Positions 6,688 through 12,994 of a DNA stretch of 15,216 bases are shown one piece after another. Made by a program: the position numbers and the translations under genes. Position 1 is the stretch's first letter. Each line of letters begins with the position of its first letter. Origin of the DNA: an uncultured Collinsella sp. Lineage in GTDB: Bacteria > Actinomycetota > Coriobacteriia > Coriobacteriales > Coriobacteriaceae. The notes under the pieces are model-generated. The model had not been told where the DNA came from, did no database searches, and was given only the letters and a program-made list of their open reading frames with translations. Location: assembly GCA_900549185.1 (NCBI GenBank), contig URNM01000035.1, positions 1 through 15,216 of the forward strand, read 5' to 3'.

Positions 6688-6950
6688 CGACCCCTCTGCC
6701 GAGCTCGCTCGATCTCTTGCCAGAATTTCTTCTGAACCGGAGACAGGGCATGAATAATGAGCCATCCACGAATTAGTTCGACCGCAACAAGTTCCACACT
6801 TCGACCATCTGGAAGCCATCCAATCGCAAGCCATCTCGGCGGCTCGTCCTCCGACTCGCGGCGAATGCACTCAGTAACCGCGAACCAGGTACCTAGTACC
6901 TGCTTTTCCGTCAGGTGCTTTTTAGCGTTGGGATGGATCTCAACATCCAT
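6684..6950 (-). CDS. Small basic protein, putative type II toxin (BrnT/RelE-like size)
   Basis: This 88-residue protein starts MDVEIHPNAKKHLTEKQV. It continues with a mixed alpha/beta pattern: a likely helix at 13-30, strands around WLAIGWL (39-45), SVELVAVEL and GWLIIHALS, and a basic C-terminal helix (KKFWQEIERARQRGR). Size, charge and pairing with a ribbon-helix-helix protein fit a small RNase-type toxin of the BrnT/RelE kind, but I cannot assign catalytic residues and do not claim a proven family. ATG 6950 is supported by GGAGGAG (6958-6964) at 7 nt; the open frame extends upstream to 7184 but without family-like sequence, and it would overlap the DUF192 gene. The stop TGA overlaps the antitoxin start. 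Confidence 0.7.
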   Translation of the reverse strand: MDVEIHPNAKKHLTEKQVLGTWFAVTECIRRESEDEPPRWLAIGWLPDGRSVELVAVELIRGWLIIHALSPVQKKFWQEIERARQRGR

Positions 6951-6975
6951 GCATCTTCTCCTCCATCTTACTAAA

Positions 6976-7005
6976 TTTCGTATGACGAAAGTCCGCCGTC
7001 GCCAA
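6976..7005 (-). promoter_or_regulatory. Dyad and possible promoter of the toxin-antitoxin-like pair
   Basis: TTTCGT (6976-6981) and ACGAAA (6985-6990) form a 15-bp dyad with a 3-bp centre, 26 bp upstream of the toxin-like start. A possible promoter on the minus strand is TTGGCG (7000-7005), 17 bp, TACGAA (6977-6982); the -10 is poor. Ribbon-helix-helix antitoxins usually bind such short palindromes over their own promoter, so this is a candidate autoregulatory operator. Alternatively it is a weak 3' hairpin of the Tad operon. Confidence 0.35.
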
Positions 7006-7009
7006 TCTC

Positions 7010-7369
7010 TTACGCCGGCACTTGTTGGAGGGCGGGAGGTGTAGCGAGGATTGAAGGGCGTTCCAATACCGCCCAGGCGCCGGGGCAGGAGCACATGCGC
7101 CAAGGGCGGACGTTTTCGTAGCGCGCGAGGATATTGCCGTCGCGATCGATGAAGGCGATGTCGATGGGATAGGCCATAAAACACGTATGGACCGAAGAGC
7201 AGCGTGGAAACGCCATGACGAGCGGCAGGCCGTTGGCGGCAACCGGCCGCCGTCCCAGCATGCCGCGCAGACGCACGGTAAACGACTCCGCCACCACAAA
7301 CTCGGCCGGCGTCCAGCCCAACCTGTTGAGCGCCCGTGCGTAGGCGATATAGGACGAGACCGCGGTCAC
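7010..7369 (-). CDS. DUF192 family protein at the end of the Tad operon
   Basis: The 119-residue protein carries the DUF192 signature. RGMLGR lies at 35-40, LVMAFPRCSSVHTCFMAYPID at 50-70 (matching the family's HTfgM-x2-pID core), and IAFIDRDGNILARYENVRPWR at 71-91, followed by CSCPGAWAVLE. It is of unknown biochemical function. Many homologues carry signal peptides or a lipobox, but none is seen here, so it appears cytoplasmic. The start is uncertain: I favour GTG 7369, which overlaps the previous gene's stop as GTGA and has GGGGG 5-6 nt upstream. ATG 7390 would add 7 residues but has no ribosome binding site. The coupling to the TadE-like gene places it in the Tad operon, suggesting a role in pilus assembly or surface processing, by inference only. 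Confidence 0.8.
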   Translation of the reverse strand: MTAVSSYIAYARALNRLGWTPAEFVVAESFTVRLRGMLGRRPVAANGLPLVMAFPRCSSVHTCFMAYPIDIAFIDRDGNILARYENVRPWRMCSCPGAWAVLERPSILATPPALQQVPA

Positions 7370-7842
7370 ATGACCACCCCCGGACGCCATGGATCGACCA
7401 TCACCGCGCGCTCGTGCGACAACGTTGTCGGCACCCCCAGCGGAACGCCAGCGATGCTGAGAGAAGTCGGCCACGGCTCATAGTGCATGGTGCAGGTGTA
7501 GGTCCTAAACGTACCGGATAGGGAGAGCAGGCCACCATCCAATGCCTTCGCGCCTTGCTCGCTCGACACTTCGATCTGCAAGTCATAGCCTTCCATGGCA
7601 TTCAGAATTTGAGTCTGAACCGTCGCCGAGGCATCGGCAGAGCTCTCGTCACCCTCCCCGCCCGGCGCCACAGCGTGCGCCAGCACGATGTCGGGCACCA
7701 CGCGGTCGAAGCGCGCGACAGCGCCGGCAAAGATCATGACGTTGTACACGATGAGTGCCAGCACCAGCAAAACGGGCGTAACCACTGCCATCTCCACCGT
7801 CGCTTGGGCGCGCTCCTCACGCAGACGCATGCGAATACTCAT
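7366..7842 (-). CDS. TadE-like minor pilin (158 aa)
   Basis: The N terminus (MSIRMRLREERAQATVEMAV) is followed by a hydrophobic helix at about 18-40 (VTPVLLVLALIVYNVMIFAG). This is the typical layout of TadE/TadF pseudopilins, with a basic leader and a Glu (E17) at +5 if the prepilin peptidase cleaves after A12. The remaining roughly 115 residues would be outside the membrane and contain one Cys (C116). TadE/TadF proteins are processed by TadV and are needed for Flp pilus assembly. Its start overlaps the stop of the TadG-like gene by one base (TAATG), and its stop overlaps the DUF192 start, so all three are translationally coupled. The name TadE or TadF cannot be decided by reading. Confidence 0.85.
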   Translation of the reverse strand: MSIRMRLREERAQATVEMAVVTPVLLVLALIVYNVMIFAGAVARFDRVVPDIVLAHAVAPGGEGDESSADASATVQTQILNAMEGYDLQIEVSSEQGAKALDGGLLSLSGTFRTYTCTMHYEPWPTSLSIAGVPLGVPTTLSHERAVMVDPWRPGVVM

Positions 7843-9995
7843 TACGACCCACCGCCCAGAGCGCCAACCAGTGTCGCGACATCGACGGTGAGTGGGATGG
7901 AGCCGCCGCCGGGCAGAGGAATCTCCGCAAGCGTGAACACCGTACCGCTAATAGTGCGTTCGACTTGATATTCCAACGCCTCGCAAAGCGCCTTGGGATC
8001 GGTCACGCCCAACGGAATACTTCGCAGCTTGTCTTGCGCTTGAGAGAGACCGGCAATGTCAGACCCCGGACTCTTAATGACGTTGGCGGAATCGGTCAGC
8101 ACCGGCTTTCGCAGGCGCAAGTCGCACGGCTCCAGACCCAACGCCGCCACGGACGCCGAAACGGTATCGCCGAGCCACGATGCGATGGATCCCAACGCGC
8201 CGCTGCCCCCTCCTAGGCCTTTAATCATCTCGTCCATAAGTTCGTCGGCCGAACCTTGGATATCACCGTATCCTACGAGCAGCCGTCCCCAAACATCCAT
8301 GACGCCGTCGAGCACGCCGGCAACGCCGCCCGAGCGTTCCTTCAATGTCGAGAAAAATCGCGAAAGCACGTTGTTTTGCGCTGTCGCGTCATCGGGTGCC
8401 AACACCGCGGCAGAGATAGCACCGCGATCGCCAAGCCTGACTGCCGTGTTAAACGAAGAGTTGAGCTCGTCGGGGCTCGAGATGGCACCCGAAACCGCAA
8501 AGGCGACCACGCCGTTGCGACCGGGCGGAGCGATACGCGGACGCTCGCCCGAAAGCTCCTTGATGGCCTGGTCAAACGCATTGCCCGCACGGTCGACCTC
8601 ACCCTCGGTCTGACGCTCAAGTTCGAGTTCTTTGTTGCGGCAGTCGACGTAGTCTTCCAGGGCGTCTTTGAACTTGTCAAAGTGGTATTCGAAGCCGTTT
8701 TCGATAGAAGTCGAAGGCGCTGCAACGGCACCGAGCGACGAAACGCCAAAATGGCATCTGTTGCATCTGTCCTGCCCGTCATAATCAGCAACCGAGGCTA
8801 ACCCGCCTGGCGACCCCTTCTTATAGTTGGGGCAACTCGTTCCGTAATGCAGATACGTCTTGTCATCGATGGCACTGGTTGGCCACGCCGCATCGGTATA
8901 GAGTTCCGTCGCTCGCACCTCGTCAGTGTTGCGCGGCAACAGCGGGATATAGGAAGTGACTTCATCTCCGTCCTCGGTTACATATGCACGATTGACCTCT
9001 GTACTCGCATAGGTGTAAAACGCCTTGCGCGCCGCCGACTCCGCCTTCGTCTCGACGCTTGAGCCCTGAGGTGCCTCGTTTGCAAGGCGCGAGCGGTAAT
9101 AGGCCTTCGCGCGATCGAGCGCCACTTGCGGCTCCCATGTGACACTCGAGGCATAGTGCGGATTCTCAATATCCGAAAGCTTCGCCAAGCTCCTCGCGCG
9201 TTCCCACATGCACGAACAGCTTCCGACTGCGCCTCTGTCAGATCCACCGCAGTCGGCAAGCCAGGCATGTTCCTTGGCCTTTGACGTTTTCTCGGACGCT
9301 TTCTTCAGTTCCTTGGCAGCATAGTCAAGGTCTTTTGAGGTGCTCTCGATGGCGTCGGTCGAGATCTCTGACCCTTTGAGCGCAGCGAAGTCCGACTCGG
9401 ATGTCCTGGGCACGGCAAGCGCCGTACCGGTATAGGCCACACTATTGGTATCCTGCGCCGACACCGCCTGCGTGGCACGCGCGGCAATCAGATACGGCAG
9501 AGCCGTCTCGATTTTCTGTAAGCCTTCCGATGCGCTTTTGGCAAACTTGTTGCGCGTTTTAATAATCTCAATCCCGGTGTCGACCATATTGCCGGCAACT
9601 GGTTCGGCACCCGGGATGAGGATGGCGACCAGACCCGTCCCGATCGTGGCAAACCCCGCCAGCCCCAGACTCAAGATGCTCGCATCGACCACCGTGGCAG
9701 CCGTGTGATAGGACGACGCTACGTTGGCACCCGCCAGCGCGCCGCTATCGGCCGCCACCTGGGTATCCCCGGCACGCGACATGCTCCATATCGCCGCGGT
9801 CGACGAAAACAACAACGTGAGCACCACTAGGATGACCACGGCAGAAGAAAGCGTGGTATAGGCGCCGTCTTCGATAAACAGATCAACGCCGGCGCGGCCC
9901 ATAAAGCCGCCTCGCTTGCGATGGCAGCTCGGACGGCGCGTCAAAACGCATCTAGACCAGAAACGCTTAATCCCATGCAGCAATCCACGAATCAT
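7842..9995 (-). CDS. Large TadG-like pilus assembly protein (717 aa)
   Basis: One N-terminal membrane helix (about 46-70) is preceded by a basic leader. It is followed by AGDTQVAADSGALAGANVA (75-93), the conserved TadG-type region that marks TadG proteins, whose Q-x-A-A-D-x-x-A-L-A-G core is recognisable. The rest is a long extracellular part with a helical, Lys/Glu-rich section (about 140-245) and nine further cysteines (C249, C260, C262, C388, C411, C414, C452, C624, C671), possibly disulfide-bonded. The C terminus is Gly-rich (GALGGGS). At 717 residues it is larger than many TadG proteins. It carries no visible von Willebrand MIDAS motif. ATG 9995 is set by GGAGG (10002-10006) at 6 nt, overlapping the upstream TadE-like gene by 29 nt; longer in-frame starts lack a ribosome binding site. 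Its likely role is a pilus-associated surface or anchoring component. Confidence 0.8.
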   Translation of the reverse strand: MIRGLLHGIKRFWSRCVLTRRPSCHRKRGGFMGRAGVDLFIEDGAYTTLSSAVVILVVLTLLFSSTAAIWSMSRAGDTQVAADSGALAGANVASSYHTAATVVDASILSLGLAGFATIGTGLVAILIPGAEPVAGNMVDTGIEIIKTRNKFAKSASEGLQKIETALPYLIAARATQAVSAQDTNSVAYTGTALAVPRTSESDFAALKGSEISTDAIESTSKDLDYAAKELKKASEKTSKAKEHAWLADCGGSDRGAVGSCSCMWERARSLAKLSDIENPHYASSVTWEPQVALDRAKAYYRSRLANEAPQGSSVETKAESAARKAFYTYASTEVNRAYVTEDGDEVTSYIPLLPRNTDEVRATELYTDAAWPTSAIDDKTYLHYGTSCPNYKKGSPGGLASVADYDGQDRCNRCHFGVSSLGAVAAPSTSIENGFEYHFDKFKDALEDYVDCRNKELELERQTEGEVDRAGNAFDQAIKELSGERPRIAPPGRNGVVAFAVSGAISSPDELNSSFNTAVRLGDRGAISAAVLAPDDATAQNNVLSRFFSTLKERSGGVAGVLDGVMDVWGRLLVGYGDIQGSADELMDEMIKGLGGGSGALGSIASWLGDTVSASVAALGLEPCDLRLRKPVLTDSANVIKSPGSDIAGLSQAQDKLRSIPLGVTDPKALCEALEYQVERTISGTVFTLAEIPLPGGGSIPLTVDVATLVGALGGGS

Positions 9996-10503
9996 AATCT
10001 CCCTCCAGCCATTCGGGACGCGATTGATACGAGACATCGACCTTGAGCTCAACGTAGCCGCCCTCGGCGGTACCACCCATAGCCTGCGCAAACGCACCGA
10101 TCACAGGCAACGGCTTGACCTCGCCGGAAACGGACACGGACGAGACGCCACCCGCACCGGCCCGGCCAAGCTCGATATCCCACGACAACGGCCCGCCGGC
10201 ATGAAAGATCGAAACGTTGGGCACTGCGGCAAGCCGGCGGCGGGTGAACTCCTTAAGATCGTCGTCCTCCGCCGTCGTCGTGGTCATGAGCCGCGCGGTC
10301 TCGGCGGCGGCAGACTCCATGACCGCGCGCGTATAGAGCAGGCACACCGGTTGCAGTGCGAGAAGGATGAGCGTCAGAAACGTCGGCAGCAAAAAAGCGG
10401 CCTCGACCGTAGACTGCGCCCGGTCCTCGCGCGCGATATCAATACAACGCGATGTCCTTAGCGCCCGCAGCGGCGTCGATAACCGACGTCGAGGCAACGC
10501 CAT
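9967..10503 (-). CDS. TadE-like minor pilin (about 178 aa)
   Basis: AREDRAQSTVEAAFLLPTF (24-42 from ATG 10503) matches the TadE-like N-terminal motif. There is a Glu (E34) at +5 after a cleavage at A29, and a hydrophobic helix through about residue 55. The rest (roughly 120 residues) is predicted outside the membrane. The start is unclear. ATG 10503 overlaps the previous gene by 65 nt and has only GGGCGG upstream; ATG 10542 has no Shine-Dalgarno. No standard start codon is found between TTG 10497 and the conserved motif except a CTG, and a rare ATT at 10443-10441 lies after AAGGAC. It belongs to the Tad operon and precedes the TadG-like gene with a 29-nt overlap. Confidence 0.78.
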   Translation of the reverse strand: MALPRRRLSTPLRALRTSRCIDIAREDRAQSTVEAAFLLPTFLTLILLALQPVCLLYTRAVMESAAAETARLMTTTTAEDDDLKEFTRRRLAAVPNVSIFHAGGPLSWDIELGRAGAGGVSSVSVSGEVKPLPVIGAFAQAMGGTAEGGYVELKVDVSYQSRPEWLEGDYDSWIAAWD

Positions 10504-10657
10504 GGGATGCCGCCCGCTCAACCAGCGCCGCCAAGCGTCCATCGGTGCCAGCACGCCAAAGTCCCACAATCGCCAGCACGATCGATAACAGCGCCACCGT
10601 GACGATGGCGTATTCGACCGTCGCCTGGGCAGATTCCTCACGCAGAACGCCATGCAT
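10439..10657 (-). CDS. Short Flp/TadE-like pilin (72 aa)
   Basis: MHGVLREESAQATVEYAIVT continues into a hydrophobic helix (about 15-34, ending AIVG), then about 38 residues outside the membrane. The REESAQATVEYAI segment closely resembles QEESAQGTTEYAI of the Flp pilin in the same operon, so it looks like a paralogue: a second, shorter pilin-like subunit. Glu15 would be at +5 after cleavage at A10. AAGGAGG lies about 10 nt before ATG 10657. It starts one base after the stop of the preceding gene and overlaps the next TadE-like frame. It could be a minor pilin or an alternative major pilin; sequence cannot decide. Confidence 0.78.
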   Translation of the reverse strand: MHGVLREESAQATVEYAIVTVALLSIVLAIVGLWRAGTDGRLAALVERAASHGVASTSVIDAAAGAKDIALY

Positions 10658-10658
10658 T

Positions 10659-11222
10659 TCACGATCCCTCCTTTGCGCTTATTGTTTGCGGGACCAGACG
10701 CACGGCGCGCAGACGACACGAAGCATCGCCAGCATCCGCGGCAACCGTCACCATATCGACCCAGCCGCGCCCATCGCGCACGATGGCGCCCCATACGTTG
10801 CCCTTAATATCGAGATAGCCGCTCAGGGCGAGCTGGGCCGTTGGCACCTCGCGGTAGGCGCGTAACATATCCGCCGCTGCCTCGGTCATCGGTCGGTCCT
10901 CGGACCATGTAAGCCGGACCGCAATCGCGTTGTCCTCAGGCGAATCCGTCGCAGTGCCAGACCGCTTGTCGAGCGTCCGCAGAAAGGTTTGCGCCGTGAC
11001 AGCAACATCCGAATCGTCCGCATCTCGCATCTCATCTTTTTGAGACGCCACCGCCGAATCTGAGCCCGAATCGAAGGCGGCCCCAGGACGCTGCTGCCGC
11101 GCGGCGTTTAGCCCCCAAACCGCCACTGCCACCGCCACAACCACACAGGCAAACACCAGCAGTGCGCCGGCAGGCCGCCTACCCTCTACAGGCTGTTGAT
11201 GCCCTCGCTGATCGCATCCCAT
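10659..11222 (-). CDS. Single-pass protein of unknown function in the Tad operon
   Basis: I do not recognise this family. From ATG 11222 the protein is 187 residues: a short polar N terminus, one membrane helix (about 19-38, ALLVFACVVVAVAVAVWGL), an acidic Ser/Asp-rich linker (48-73), and a compact extracellular domain (about 75-180) with one Cys (C169). In the position where many Tad loci carry CpaB/RcpC or other assembly factors it could be an accessory assembly protein, but I see no SAF or CpaB motif. The start is uncertain: ATG 11222 overlaps the Flp gene by 37 nt and has only a weak AAGG-type site; the next alternative is GTG 11156 inside the membrane helix, which would remove the polar leader, so I prefer the ATG. 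Confidence 0.7.
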   Translation of the reverse strand: MGCDQRGHQQPVEGRRPAGALLVFACVVVAVAVAVWGLNAARQQRPGAAFDSGSDSAVASQKDEMRDADDSDVAVTAQTFLRTLDKRSGTATDSPEDNAIAVRLTWSEDRPMTEAAADMLRAYREVPTAQLALSGYLDIKGNVWGAIVRDGRGWVDMVTVAADAGDASCRLRAVRLVPQTISAKEGS

Positions 11223-11419
11223 AGCTCTTTAACCTTGCCCTTAAATGCGACGATGGCGATAATCGCGATCACCACGAGCACGCCGACCAAGATGGCATAC
11301 TCGGTGGTACCCTGTGCACTCTCCTCCTGCAGCAGCTCCTTGGCGCGCTGACGAACATATGCCGCCCGGCAAAACGCCCAGCCCTGGACCTTGCCAGCAG
11401 CGTCAGTCATCGTGTTCAT
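11186..11419 (-). CDS. flp: Flp-family pilin
   Basis: This 77-residue protein is the best candidate for the major pilus subunit. A 35-residue leader (longer than usual, with one Cys) ends in QEESA. It is followed by QGTTEYAILVGVLVVIAIIA (36-55), the Flp-type core with Glu40 and Tyr41 at +5 and +6 after cleavage at A35, and a hydrophobic helix to about 60. The short tail is KGKVKELWDAISEGINSL. The usual Gly at -1 is Ala. GGGAGGA lies 5-6 nt before ATG 11419. The gene follows tadC by 10 nt and overlaps the next one, typical of an operon in which the ATPase and platform genes precede the pilin. Confidence 0.9.
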   Translation of the reverse strand: MNTMTDAAGKVQGWAFCRAAYVRQRAKELLQEESAQGTTEYAILVGVLVVIAIIAIVAFKGKVKELWDAISEGINSL

Positions 11420-11429
11420 GTATTCCTCC

Positions 11430-12071
11430 CTACATCATCCCGCCTGCTCCCAGCAGCGGGCCCAATATGGACAGAAGCAACGCCGGCAAGATGAGCGTGC
11501 CGGTGGGAATCAGCAGCTTGACGGGCGCACGCTCGATCTCGCGCTCGACCGCGGCGCGATGAGCCGCACGGATCTCGCGACTTTGAGCGGCCAGCGTCTC
11601 GGCAAGTGGGGCACCCAGGGCGAGCGCCTGCCCCACCGTGATGGCAAAGGTCTCGAGCGCTCGCACGTCCAGGTCGCGCGCGGCGGCCAACAACTCGTCC
11701 TCACGCGTGCCCACGCCCACCTGCCACGCCATGCAGGCCCGCTCAAGGCGAAGAGCCAGCACTGACCGGCGATTGGCACAGAAAATCTCAAGCGCCGCAT
11801 CAAACGAAAGACCGGCCGAAAGACCCAAGCGCACAACATCGATCATCTCGGACACTTCGCCGAGCGGCACTCGCGCCGGGCCGCCCGCTCCAACCGCGCC
11901 CTTCATTCGCGCGGTCAGAGCATCGACCACCGAGCGACCCGCGGCAGCGACCAGCACCGCCTCGCGTTTGCAGGCCCCTGCGATCTTGCGTGCATCCGCC
12001 CGATCCAAACCCGTCGCGACAAATACACTCAGGGCGCACAGGCAAGCCGCAACTACAGCCGGGGCGCTCAT
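11430..12071 (-). CDS. tadC: Tad pilus platform protein TadC
   Basis: The 213-residue membrane protein belongs to the type II secretion F family. It has a hydrophobic N-terminal helix (2-20), a cytoplasmic region with the F-domain-like pattern VVRLGLSAGLSFDAALEIF (79-97) and FAITVGQALALGAPLAETLA (142-161), and a C-terminal hydrophobic segment (about 185-207). TadC works with TadB as the inner-membrane platform on which TadA drives pilus assembly. The ATG at 12071 overlaps the tadB stop as ATGA, and GGTGGAG lies upstream; longer in-frame starts to 12209 are antisense-like, Cys-rich and not family-like. It is shorter than many TadC proteins (about 300 residues), lacking part of the N-terminal region, which seems usual in Gram-positive loci. 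Confidence 0.85.
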   Translation of the reverse strand: MSAPAVVAACLCALSVFVATGLDRADARKIAGACKREAVLVAAAGRSVVDALTARMKGAVGAGGPARVPLGEVSEMIDVVRLGLSAGLSFDAALEIFCANRRSVLALRLERACMAWQVGVGTREDELLAAARDLDVRALETFAITVGQALALGAPLAETLAAQSREIRAAHRAAVEREIERAPVKLLIPTGTLILPALLLSILGPLLGAGGMM

Positions 12072-12994
12072 AGCTCCACCCGCATAATGCGCCGGATAAC
12101 CACCAGGGCAACGGCGTTGAGGGCAAGACCCAGCACCACAGCGCCCGCACCGGCAGGCGTCGCAAGACCGCGACGAAAATCTGCCGAAAGCAGCGCCAAC
12201 ACCGCGCACATGCCCGTCGGCATCGCCGCGACCATATGCGCAGACATGCGAGCCTGCGACGTCTTAACATCCAGGCGGCGCTTGAGCTCAATGCGCTCCC
12301 CCACCATGCTCGACGCCTCGGACAGTAAGTCGGCAAGCGGAGCACCGGTGCGCTGAGACACCTTAAGCGCCAAGGTCACAAGCGAAAGGCCAGGGGCGTC
12401 GATGCGCACGAGCAAGTCATCGAGCGCGTCGGTCGCCGAGATGCCGCAATCGATTGCCGCCGCCACCCGCAAAAACTCGGTATGCACCGGTTCTTGCGCA
12501 TGAGCGCCCACAAAGCGCATGCCCTGGGCCAGTGAATGTCCCGAGGCAAGCGACATGGAAAGTGCGGTAAACGCCTCGGGCATGGCCTCTTCTGCATCGT
12601 TTTGCTCGCGCCGGCTCTCAAAGCCATCCCGAGCGGCGCCAACGGCAAACGGAGCAACAAGTCCCAAGGCAAATCCGAGGGGCGATAACGACACCATCGT
12701 TAGCAAAACGCAGCAGACACTGCTCGATAGCAGCAGAAACGCCAAACGCCCCGAAGCATCCTCGATCGCGAGGCCAAGGCGACGCGCCGGAGCCAGCGAT
12801 GCCCACGAACGGGCGATCTTTTTCAGCAGATCGTTTTCCACCAGCTCACGCGGCAGCTTCTCTGCCACCGTCTCGAGCGCCTGACGCGCCAGCTCCGCCG
12901 GCGGTACCTGCGGCACACGAGGTTCCGCCCCGCACGCCGTCGCAACAGAAAACCCTGCCAAACCCCCTACGACGAGGGGCACAGCGACCTCCAT
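12068..12994 (-). CDS. tadB: Tad pilus platform protein TadB
   Basis: The 308-residue protein has an N-terminal helix (1-20), an approximately 65-residue cytoplasmic linker, a hydrophobic pair around 84-120, and a T2SSF domain. That domain is seen as MPEAFTALSMSLASGHSLAQ (138-157) and the second repeat LALKVSQRTGAPLADLLSEA (208-227), followed by ERIELKRRLDVKTSQARMSA and two C-terminal membrane helices (about 253-300). TadB pairs with TadC as the platform of the Tad machine. ATG 12994 has AGGAGG 7 nt upstream and lies inside the end of tadA (28-nt overlap); the stop overlaps tadC (ATGA). Confidence 0.9.
   Translation of the reverse strand: MEVAVPLVVGGLAGFSVATACGAEPRVPQVPPAELARQALETVAEKLPRELVENDLLKKIARSWASLAPARRLGLAIEDASGRLAFLLLSSSVCCVLLTMVSLSPLGFALGLVAPFAVGAARDGFESRREQNDAEEAMPEAFTALSMSLASGHSLAQGMRFVGAHAQEPVHTEFLRVAAAIDCGISATDALDDLLVRIDAPGLSLVTLALKVSQRTGAPLADLLSEASSMVGERIELKRRLDVKTSQARMSAHMVAAMPTGMCAVLALLSADFRRGLATPAGAGAVVLGLALNAVALVVIRRIMRVEL

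Noticed and set aside
8751..8765. CNRCH in the TadG-like protein as a c-type heme site
   Set aside because: A single CxxCH in a protein with TadG layout and other cysteines is more likely coincidence; no cytochrome domain is visible.
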